Below are positions 40,111 to 47,243 of a stretch of DNA of 52,991 bases, piece by piece. The DNA comes from Bog-756 sp036513075. Lineage in GTDB: Bacteria; Actinomycetota; Acidimicrobiia; Acidimicrobiales; RAAP-2. Under the pieces are notes generated by a model. That model was not told the DNA's origin and ran no database searches. It was given only the letters and a program-made list of their open reading frames with translations. The stretch is from assembly GCA_036513075.1 (NCBI GenBank), contig DATBZS010000058.1, positions 1 to 52,991 of the forward strand. Reading direction: 5' to 3'. A program made the position numbers and the translations under genes. Within the stretch, counting starts at the first letter, position 1. Each line of letters begins with the position of its first letter.

Positions 40111-41244
40111 CTAACTCCCCGTGAGCAACCGGTGCAGCGTCTCGGCGGTCCGGTCCCACGAGAACTGCTCGGCCACCCGCCGGTTGTCCACTCTCGCCTG
40201 GCGGACCAGTTCGGGATTGTCCTCCGCCTGGCACATGCACCGGGCCACCGATTCGGGGTCGGCATCCGACCAGAGGACGACGCCCCCTTCGGTGACCTCG
40301 CGTACCGCCGAGGCGGGCGTGGAGATCAAGAGCGCACCCGACGCCATCGCCTCGAGCGGCTGGAGGCCGAATCCCTCGTCGGGCGATGCGTGCAACGAGG
40401 CCAGCGAACGGGCGTACAGCGCTGCCAACTGGTCGTCGCTCACCCGCCCCGGCATGGAGACGGAGGCGGCGAGCCCCAGCTCGCCGGCCAAGGCCTCGAG
40501 GTCGTTCCTCCGTGCGCCGAGGCCGCCGGCGACGACCAGTCGGGCACCAGCGAGTCGGTGGGAACGGTACCGGGCGAAGGCCGCCAGGACCAGGTCCGTG
40601 CGGTCCCGCTCGTCGGACGACGCCAGGTGGAAGAAGTAGGGCCCCACCTCGCCACCCGCCTCCGTCCCTGGACCGCCACGGACCGGGTGGAAGGCATCGA
40701 GGTCGACGCCGAGTGGCACGACTGTCGCGCGGTCGGCGTCGAGGTGGTGGTTATCCACCAGGTCGCGCACCGTGGCCGCGGTAGAGGTCACCACAACCGC
40801 CCGACGCAGCGAACGGTCCATCAGGAGCCGGCTGTAGCGCCGGCGGGACAGCTCCCGGCGATCGGTCGTCGGCTCGCGTCGCCAGCGGATCTCGGGATCC
40901 TCCGTCACGTGCAGGACGAGGCGCGGTCCCCACAGTGCGCCGCATTCCCGATGGCTGTAGATCGAACCGGCCCCGAGGCTGACCGCGACGGCCGGGAGGA
41001 CGCACTGCTCCCACACCGCCCAGGGCACCCTTGGGACGACTGTTGCCGGGAGATCCACCTGCATCGAGGCAAGGATTGGGAGGCCGGCCGGCGTGCACAC
41101 CGCCCGGTACCGTCCCGGTTCCAACGCTGCGAGGCGCGGCGCGAGCGACGTCAGGACCCGCTCCACTCCCTTGGCGTTGACGCCCACTTCGCCGAGGTCG
41201 AGCAGCACTGGGCGGGATCGCCCCACCCGTCGTCGCCCGGTCAC
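40111..41244 (-). CDS. GT4 glycosyltransferase (second of pair)
   Basis: A 377-residue GT-B family 4 glycosyltransferase. The C-terminal donor domain has VVPLGVDLDAFHP (176-188), PYFFHLASSDERDRTDLVLAAF, and the catalytic region SPDEGFGLQPLEAMASG with Glu290 and Glu298, then the retaining-GT signature ALLISTPASAVREV. It begins at GTG 41244, sharing GTGA with the stop of the preceding GT4 gene. Together they likely build one glycan. The frame is open far upstream, antisense-like, inside the neighbour; only the GTG start makes sense. Confidence 0.88.
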   Translation of the reverse strand: MTGRRRVGRSRPVLLDLGEVGVNAKGVERVLTSLAPRLAALEPGRYRAVCTPAGLPILASMQVDLPATVVPRVPWAVWEQCVLPAVAVSLGAGSIYSHRECGALWGPRLVLHVTEDPEIRWRREPTTDRRELSRRRYSRLLMDRSLRRAVVVTSTAATVRDLVDNHHLDADRATVVPLGVDLDAFHPVRGGPGTEAGGEVGPYFFHLASSDERDRTDLVLAAFARYRSHRLAGARLVVAGGLGARRNDLEALAGELGLAASVSMPGRVSDDQLAALYARSLASLHASPDEGFGLQPLEAMASGALLISTPASAVREVTEGGVVLWSDADPESVARCMCQAEDNPELVRQARVDNRRVAEQFSWDRTAETLHRLLTGS

Positions 41245-42446
41245 GGGCCGGACCTGCCCGCAGCCCGCCGGTACAGCTCCAACTGGGCATTCGCGACGCT
41301 GGTCCACGAGTAGTCCTCGGCCCCGACCACCCCTGCGGCACGGAGCTCCAACCACAGGCCGGGTTCGTCGAGCAACCGGCCCAGAGCCGCCCGGAGCGCC
41401 ACCGAATCCCCCGGAGGGACCAGGAGCCCACGGTCCCCGACCACCTCGGGAAGCGCACCGCTCGCGCTCGCCACCACGGGAACGCCGGACGCCTGAGCCT
41501 CCACCACGACCCGTCCGAACTGCTCGATCCATCCAGGCACCGGGACCGACGGCACGGCCAGGACGTCGAGGCCCGGGTAGAGCGCGGGGAGCTCCGACTC
41601 GTCGACGTGGCCGTGAAAGCTCACCCGGTGGGTGATCCCTAGGCGGCCGGCGAGCGCGGACAGGTTCCCGGCCTCCGGACCGTCGCCATAGATGTCCACG
41701 GAGAGTCGGTCGTCGGGGGTCACGGCCTCGAGCAGGACGTCGACCCCCTTGTGCGGGATCAGGCGTCCCACGAACCCGACCCGTAGTCGAGCCGAGGGCG
41801 GGCCACGATCGATCGGGCGGAAGCGCTCGACGTCCACCCCGAGCGGCAACACGACGAGCGCGCCGTCGAACCCCTTGGAGCGGAGGATCCGGCCGGCCTC
41901 GGCGTTGCACGGGTATGCCCCGGCCGCCCGGTGCAGCGACCGGCGCTCGAGCCACCGGAACGGCGGCGGATAGCGCTTCTCGATGTTCTGGGCCGTATAG
42001 AGCACGAAGGGCACCCTCCTGGCCCGCAGCCGCCGGAGGGCCAGCACTTCGGCGACTGCCACTCCGAATGGCTCCTCGTGGAGGTCGATCAGGTCCCACG
42101 GACCCGATCCGAGAAGTCTCCAGAGAGGGCGGGGATCGTAGACGAAGAGGTTCGGGTGACGGCCGAACGTGCGCACCGGGACGACGAACTCGTCACCTGA
42201 AGGGGTGGCGTCGACCATCGAGCCGCCCTCCTCCCACCGGGTCGCCGTCACCAGTGTCACGTCCACCCCTCGGCGGCGGAGTTCGCGCTCACGTTGGCGC
42301 CAGGCGGTGACCACGCCGCTGTGCGAGATGCGGAGCACCCGCAGGGGCCGCTCCGACAGCGGCGACGACGGCGTCGACGAGGGGGTGGCCACCTGGCGCA
42401 TCGTACCGGTGCTGGCCGGTGTCGCCTCGGTGGACGCCGACGTCAC
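41241..42446 (-). CDS. GT4 glycosyltransferase (first of pair)
   Basis: A ~401-residue GT-B family 4 glycosyltransferase. N-terminal acceptor domain: RVLRISHSGVVTAWRQRERELRRRGVDVTLVT. Donor domain: VVLPLGVDVERFRP, GFVGRLIPHKGVDVLLEAV (Arg228/Lys233), and EQFGRVVVEAQASGVPVVASASGALPEVV. The frame extends 58 codons further up, but I chose GTG 42446 because GGAGGAGG lies a few bases before it; ATG 42401 is also possible. The ~30-residue Ser/Thr/Pro-rich head is unusual for GT4 enzymes. Confidence 0.88.
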   Translation of the reverse strand: MTSASTEATPASTGTMRQVATPSSTPSSPLSERPLRVLRISHSGVVTAWRQRERELRRRGVDVTLVTATRWEEGGSMVDATPSGDEFVVPVRTFGRHPNLFVYDPRPLWRLLGSGPWDLIDLHEEPFGVAVAEVLALRRLRARRVPFVLYTAQNIEKRYPPPFRWLERRSLHRAAGAYPCNAEAGRILRSKGFDGALVVLPLGVDVERFRPIDRGPPSARLRVGFVGRLIPHKGVDVLLEAVTPDDRLSVDIYGDGPEAGNLSALAGRLGITHRVSFHGHVDESELPALYPGLDVLAVPSVPVPGWIEQFGRVVVEAQASGVPVVASASGALPEVVGDRGLLVPPGDSVALRAALGRLLDEPGLWLELRAAGVVGAEDYSWTSVANAQLELYRRAAGRSGP

Positions 42447-42784
42447 GTGCACCCTCCTCCCCGACAAGCGAGCCATGTTCCGGGATGGCAACGATTGCGA
42501 TCTTGACATTCGGATCAGATTCAGTCCCAACGTGACCGACCGGCATCCGGCCTCGGCCAGGACCATTCTCGATGGCCCGGATCTCAAACTCACATGCCTC
42601 ACTGGGGGCGATGCTGTCATCGGAGAACATGACGACGGCCGGGTGCACAGCCCGAGCCATCACCACGGCGGCGGACGAGTTATGGCGCTGGTACGGCTGC
42701 GTCCGGCTTCGCGCTCAGGACAACGACCGCCGTCATTTCCGAATTTCCATGAGTCCTTCGTGCACCGGTGGTCCGCTTTTGATG
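42447..42784. other. 338-base spacer upstream of the GT4 pair
   Basis: It separates the sigma factor gene from the glycosyltransferase pair on the same strand and is less GC-biased than its neighbours. It should carry the GT4 promoter on the minus strand, but I could not fix -35/-10 boxes. No hairpin or RNA gene stands out. Confidence 0.4.
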
Positions 42785-43666
42785 TCACGCCACCTCATTG
42801 TGGGACCCGACCAGACGGAGCTTTTCGGGATTGCGCATGATGCGGATGGCCGTCACCATCCCGTCGGCCACCGAGCACGACAAGACCTGGTCGATGGCGC
42901 CGTCGACCTCGATCACGTAGCCGGCGTCGCCGTTGACGCTGACCGGCGTGGCCTCGATCCGGCCCTCGTACCGCCCGGACAGGTTGACGAGCAGGCGGGC
43001 CACGCGGGTTGCGGTCACCACCGGCCTGCGGGCTGCCCGACGGTCGGGCCCGCCGTCCGAGGTGCACACCACGTCGGGGGCGAGCCGGGCGATCACGCCG
43101 CGGACGTCGCCGGCGGCGACGGCACCCAGCAGCGCGTCGACCAGCCGCCGATCGGAACCGGACGCCCGGGGCAGGTCGGCCGCCTGCACCCGCCGGCGTG
43201 CCCGACTGGCGATCTGGCGGCAGGCGGCCGGGGACTTGGCCACCACCTCGCCGATCTCGTCGTAGGGAACGGCGTAGACGTCGGCGAGGACGAACACCGC
43301 CCGCTCCACCGGAGCGAGTTCGTCCAGCAGGATCAGGAAGCCGAGGGTGAGGGAGTCGGCGAGCTCGGCGACCTCTTCGGGTCCGGGAGCACCGACGATG
43401 GGCTCGGGCAGCCACGGGCCGGGGTAGTCAGGTGCCTGCCGGCGTCTGACCCGCAGGTGGTCGACCGCCACCCGGGTGGTGACCGTGGTCAGCCAGGCCT
43501 GGGGACGGTCGAGGTCACCCGGGTCCGTGCGCGCCCATCGGAACCAGACCTCGGACACGACATCCTCGGCGTCGGCCAGGCTCCCGAGGATGCGGTAAGC
43601 GAGGCCGACGAGCCGGGGACGGGCCTCGGTGAAGGCATCGGCGGGGCCGGACGCTTGCGCGCTCAC
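42785..43666 (-). CDS. sigJ: ECF41-type RNA polymerase sigma factor (SigJ-like) with SnoaL domain
   Basis: A 293-residue extracytoplasmic-function sigma factor. Region 2 (FTEARPRLVGLAYRILGSLADAEDVVSEVWFRW) and region 4 (DELAPVERAVFVLADVYAVPYDEIGEVVAKSPAACRQIASRARRRV) are complete. The ECF41 linker YPGPWLPEPI (81-90) is present. A C-terminal SnoaL-like extension (about 172-290) carries DGGPDR (204-209), the place of the DGGGK motif that tunes ECF41 activity. ECF41 factors lack a separate anti-sigma factor and usually sit beside an oxidoreductase-type target gene, here the FAD oxidoreductase it overlaps by 4 bases. Confidence 0.92.
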   Translation of the reverse strand: MSAQASGPADAFTEARPRLVGLAYRILGSLADAEDVVSEVWFRWARTDPGDLDRPQAWLTTVTTRVAVDHLRVRRRQAPDYPGPWLPEPIVGAPGPEEVAELADSLTLGFLILLDELAPVERAVFVLADVYAVPYDEIGEVVAKSPAACRQIASRARRRVQAADLPRASGSDRRLVDALLGAVAAGDVRGVIARLAPDVVCTSDGGPDRRAARRPVVTATRVARLLVNLSGRYEGRIEATPVSVNGDAGYVIEVDGAIDQVLSCSVADGMVTAIRIMRNPEKLRLVGSHNEVA

Positions 43667-44913
43667 CCGGTCCGTCCTGTCCGCGCCACGGCGTCGAGGG
43701 CCCGGGTTCCGGCAGCGTGCCCGCTGGCCAGGGCGGCGTCGGCCAGCAGGCCGTCCGGGCCGACCCAGTCACCGGCCAGGAGGATGCCCGGTGTGCCGGT
43801 GTCGCCGACCGCGGGTCGTCCTCGCATCCCCCCAGCCTCTGCCCTCGGCATGGTCCCTGCAACCGTCATGGAGGCCAGGAACCGCTCGAAGACGACGTCC
43901 TCGTCGGCCACTCCGCACAGCCGTCGGTAGGCCTCGAGCTCGGGCCGGTCGAGCTCGGCCGACCGGGCCCCGTAGCGCAGGACGCCCACCACGGCGTGTC
44001 CGGCCGGGGCCTGGCGGGCCGGCGGACCCTGGGTGGTGGCGTACAGCGGGACGTCGATGCCCAGGACGTAGCCGGGGCTCGGGACTCGCCGGGCCCCGAC
44101 GTCGAGGCAGGCCGCGGTCACCGGGTCACCAAGTTCTCCCCAGCCGGGGGGCTCGGGCAGGAGGGGACGGGCGACGGCCGGGGGTCCGACGGCCACGACC
44201 ACCTGGCGGGCGACGACCGTGCCGTCGTCGGTGCGGACCTCGATACGTCCGGCTGCTGGCTCGAGCGCCCGGACGGCGGCGGAGGGCCGGACCTCGATCG
44301 TCGCGCTGAGGGCGTCGGTCAGCTGGGACCAGCCGCCGTGGAGGTAGTGGACACCTCCAGACGCGGCGATCTGCAGCTGGGACAGGGCGGCATCGGCACC
44401 GAAGTGGTCGACGTCGGGGCAGTAGGTCCCGAGACGGAGCAGGGCGAGGGCGATCGCCTCGCCGTCGGTGCGCAGGTCGAGGTCGTCAAGCCATGACCGG
44501 GTGGACGTCCCGGCCAGGTCGGCAGGATCCATGCGAGGTAAACGGGCGAGGAAGCTCGCCAGCTGCACCTTGCTGCGAATGCCCAGCAGCGAGGTCCGCA
44601 GCAAAGATCCGGCATCGGTTGGCAGGCGGTGCAGGGCTCCGTCGAGCGAGCCCATGTACCGGCGGAGCGGGGGTGCGGTACCGGCGGGCACCACCCCGAG
44701 GTCGGCCAGCACTCGGGCTCCCGAGCCACCGCAGAACAGGGCGTGGGCGCCGAGGTTGAGGGTGAACTCCTCGCGCTCAGTGGTGCGTGCCCGGCCGCCC
44801 GGGCGGTGGGCCTCCAGCACCAGGGTCCGGGCGCCGCCGCGAGATGTGGTGGCGGCCGCAGCCAATCCGGCAAGTCCGGCCCCTACCACGATGACGTCGA
44901 ATTCGTTGTCCAT
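43663..44913 (-). CDS. FAD-dependent oxidoreductase (amine oxidase/phytoene-desaturase-like)
   Basis: A 416-residue flavoprotein with N-terminal dinucleotide-binding motif VIVVGAGLAGLAAA (GxGxxG 11-16), Glu34 in VLEAHRPGGRA, and the C-terminal FAD motif ILLAGDWVGPDGLLADAALASGHAAG. It resembles NAD(P)/FAD-dependent proteins of the protoporphyrinogen-oxidase/phytoene-desaturase group. ATG 44913 places MDNEFDVIVVG at the start; a TTG at 44973 overlapping the upstream stop is an alternative. It precedes the ECF41 sigma gene and overlaps it, so it is likely a partner or target of that sigma factor. Confidence 0.87.
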   Translation of the reverse strand: MDNEFDVIVVGAGLAGLAAAATTSRGGARTLVLEAHRPGGRARTTEREEFTLNLGAHALFCGGSGARVLADLGVVPAGTAPPLRRYMGSLDGALHRLPTDAGSLLRTSLLGIRSKVQLASFLARLPRMDPADLAGTSTRSWLDDLDLRTDGEAIALALLRLGTYCPDVDHFGADAALSQLQIAASGGVHYLHGGWSQLTDALSATIEVRPSAAVRALEPAAGRIEVRTDDGTVVARQVVVAVGPPAVARPLLPEPPGWGELGDPVTAACLDVGARRVPSPGYVLGIDVPLYATTQGPPARQAPAGHAVVGVLRYGARSAELDRPELEAYRRLCGVADEDVVFERFLASMTVAGTMPRAEAGGMRGRPAVGDTGTPGILLAGDWVGPDGLLADAALASGHAAGTRALDAVARTGRTG

Positions 44914-44969
44914 GTGTTGTTGACGTGCCGGCCGCCCGGGTTGTGACACGCGGGCGTCAGCGTCCGGGG

Positions 44970-45374
44970 TCAACCTCCCCGGCGCTCCTGGCGACGGCCC
45001 GTCCGGCGGTCACGGATCTTCCGCGTGCCGATCACGTCGGCAACTGCGGTGGTCGCCCAGATGATGAGGGTGGCGAACAGGTAGGTGGACGCCCCGTGGA
45101 TGTACAGCCCGGGCACGATCAGCACCACGATGACCAACGAGACGATCGTCGAGGCGACGGCAAGGAGTCCGGCGAGGGCCACCGACGGCTGGCGTATCAG
45201 GACCCGCAGGGCGACGAACTGGACGCCGATGTGGATGAGCCAGAAGATGACCGTCGTCTCGACGAGCCCTGTGGTCGAGATCGACATGTCGGCCAGCACC
45301 GCGGAGGACACCACGACGCCCGCGGCTACGCCGATAAGACCCATGGCGATGCGGATACCCCAGCGGGCAAGCAC
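44970..45374 (-). CDS. four-helix membrane protein (phage-holin-family-like)
   Basis: A 134-residue protein with four predicted transmembrane helices (about 5-27, 37-58, 66-88, 95-113) and a strongly basic C-terminus (RKIRDRRTGRRQERR). The pattern recalls the small actinobacterial membrane proteins annotated as 'phage holin family' or 4-TM mycobacterial proteins; nothing suggests prophage here. It lies upstream of the FAD oxidoreductase on the same strand, with 56 bases between, and may be cotranscribed. Confidence 0.7.
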   Translation of the reverse strand: MLARWGIRIAMGLIGVAAGVVVSSAVLADMSISTTGLVETTVIFWLIHIGVQFVALRVLIRQPSVALAGLLAVASTIVSLVIVVLIVPGLYIHGASTYLFATLIIWATTAVADVIGTRKIRDRRTGRRQERRGG

Positions 45375-45383
45375 GCTCCGACG

Positions 45384-45806
45384 CTACCCGGAACCACCAA
45401 CTTGCCTGTGGACGGGCAGGGTGGTGGAGGGGCAGTCCTGCGGGTGGCCGAGCCGGGAGGCGATGCGGGCAAGGTCCGGCCCGACCACAGCGACTTCACC
45501 GGGTTGCCGATGGTCGAACAGGTGGGAGCGGACCTCGGCCGGCACCGCCGGATACACCTGGAGAACTCGGTTCATGCCGATATCGGTCAGGGTGGCCACC
45601 CAACTGCGGGCGTCGCAGGTGGAGCAGTCCTTGGCCACCAACCCCTGGATCACCCACCTGCCCCGTCCGGTTGCCGCGGTCCCTACGGCTGACGGAGTGG
45701 CCTGGGCATTCGCGGGGCGTGGGTGAGGAGCCCTGTCGGTGGCCGCCCATCGTGACCCCGCCGGGGGGCCTCCGGGTAGGATTGCCCATCGCCTCCCGCC
45801 CGCCAT
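45384..45806 (-). CDS. uncharacterised small protein
   Basis: The C-terminal ~90 residues have convincing coding character (third positions nearly all G/C) and read GRWVIQGLVAKDCSTCDARSW..., with a CxxC pair, then VLQVYPAVPAEVRSHLFDHRQPGEVAVVG. The first ~45 residues are low-complexity and the start is a guess (ATG 45806). No family is recognised. It ends 9 bases upstream of the four-helix membrane protein. It could be a partial gene. Confidence 0.45.
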   Translation of the reverse strand: MAGGRRWAILPGGPPAGSRWAATDRAPHPRPANAQATPSAVGTAATGRGRWVIQGLVAKDCSTCDARSWVATLTDIGMNRVLQVYPAVPAEVRSHLFDHRQPGEVAVVGPDLARIASRLGHPQDCPSTTLPVHRQVGGSG

Positions 45807-45929
45807 GTCGGTGGAACCCGATGCCGTCCGTGCCCCGGGACCTCAGGTGGTGACGCACCCTTCGATGACCCCGGACCTGCACATGCCCTGGACCTGCACC
45901 GGGCCCGTACGCGGGGACGGTGCCGTCCG

Positions 45930-47243
45930 GTGAGGCTCACCGCCCGCGAGGTCGCCGACGCCGTGGACGGGACACTGTCCGGGCCGGACGCGACCGTCGA
46001 CGGCGCCTCGATCGACACCCGCACCCTGGTCGCCGGCCAACTGTTCGTGCCTGTCGTGGCCGAGCGCGACGGTCACGACTTCGTTCCCGCGGCACTGGAC
46101 GCCGGAGCGGCGGCCTATCTGACATCACGGGTACCGGTGGGCGGTACGGCCGTAGTGGTGGCAGACACGTCCGAGGCACTGTGGTCGCTGGGTACCCATG
46201 CCCGGGGCCGACTGTGCGACCGGGTGGTCGGGATCACCGGCTCGGTGGGAAAGACGACGGTGAAGGACCTGGTGGCCGGTGGCTTGGCCGCCCGGTTCGC
46301 CACCCACGCCACCCATGCCTCGTTCAACAACGAACTGGGCGTCCCCCTCACCCTGCTCGGAGCGCCCGACGGGGTGGAGGCGGTGGTCCTCGAACTGGGC
46401 GCCCGGTTTCCCGGCGACATCGCCCGGCTGCGCGACCTTGTGCGCCCGACCATCGGCGTCATCACCTCCATCGGTACGGCCCACGCCGAGCACCTGGGCG
46501 GGCCTGAGCAGATAGCCGTCGAGAAGGGGTCGCTCATCGAGGGACTGCCACCCGGGGGCTATGCCATTGTGAACGATGTGGAGTGCGGACCGGACGTACG
46601 CAGGCGGACCGAGGCGGCCGTCGTGACCTTCGGTACCACCACCGGTGACGTGCGGGGCACCGTCGTCGCCCGTGATGGCGGGCTGCACCCGACAGTCCGG
46701 ATCGACTCGCCCTGGGGAACGGGCGAGATCACGCTGTCGGTCCGGGGCGATCACCAGGCCACCAATGCCGCGGCCGCCGTGGCTACCGCCGTGTGCGCCG
46801 GAGTCGACTTCGACTTCGCCCTGGGTGGGGTGGCCGCGGCCGAGGGGAGTGCCTGGCGGGCCGAGTTCTGGCGGGCACCCTCGGGCCTTCGGGTCCTCGA
46901 CGACTCCTATAACGCCAACCCCGCCTCGATGGCCGCGGCTCTTCGCAACCTGGCCCTGGTCGAGGCCCCCCGCCGGATGGCCGTGCTCGGCGAGATGGCC
47001 GAGTTGGGAGAGGGCAGTGACGAGGCCCACCGCCGGATGGGCGACCTCGCGGCCTCGTTCGGCATCGAGGTGGTGGCCGTCGGTGGCGCACCCTACGGCG
47101 GCATGCCGGCAGCGGACCTGGACGAGGCGATGTCGATGATCGAGGGGCTCGCCTCCGACAGCGTGGTCCTGCTCAAGGCCAGCCGTTCGGTCGGCCTCGA
47201 CCGCCTGGCCGCCTGGTTGCGCGACGGAGTGGCGGTCCGGTGA
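45930..47243 (+). CDS. murF: UDP-MurNAc-tripeptide--D-Ala-D-Ala ligase
   Basis: MurF adds the D-Ala-D-Ala dipeptide to UDP-MurNAc-tripeptide in the cytoplasm. The 437-residue protein shows the three Mur-ligase domains: N-terminal SIDTRTLVAGQLFVPV; central ATPase with GITGSVGKTTVKD (101-113), the canonical FNNELGVPLTLL (132-143) and the catalytic VLELGAR region; C-terminal domain with DDSYNANPASMAAAL and MAVLGEMAELG. It starts at GTG and its stop overlaps the next ATG by 4 bases (GTGA). It is the more orthodox of the two MurF copies in this operon. Confidence 0.93.
   Translation: MRLTAREVADAVDGTLSGPDATVDGASIDTRTLVAGQLFVPVVAERDGHDFVPAALDAGAAAYLTSRVPVGGTAVVVADTSEALWSLGTHARGRLCDRVVGITGSVGKTTVKDLVAGGLAARFATHATHASFNNELGVPLTLLGAPDGVEAVVLELGARFPGDIARLRDLVRPTIGVITSIGTAHAEHLGGPEQIAVEKGSLIEGLPPGGYAIVNDVECGPDVRRRTEAAVVTFGTTTGDVRGTVVARDGGLHPTVRIDSPWGTGEITLSVRGDHQATNAAAAVATAVCAGVDFDFALGGVAAAEGSAWRAEFWRAPSGLRVLDDSYNANPASMAAALRNLALVEAPRRMAVLGEMAELGEGSDEAHRRMGDLAASFGIEVVAVGGAPYGGMPAADLDEAMSMIEGLASDSVVLLKASRSVGLDRLAAWLRDGVAVR

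Noticed and set aside
40111..42099. A single 662-residue minus-strand open frame covering the second GT4 and beyond
   Set aside because: Only the last 377 residues have glycosyltransferase motifs; the rest is Arg/Gly/Pro-rich sequence antiparallel to or out of frame with the neighbouring GT4. The GTG at 41244 overlapping the neighbour's stop is the true start.
44970..45374. Prophage, because of a holin-like membrane protein
   Set aside because: No integrase, lysin, terminase or structural genes lie nearby; four-helix proteins of this type are common chromosomal genes in actinobacteria.
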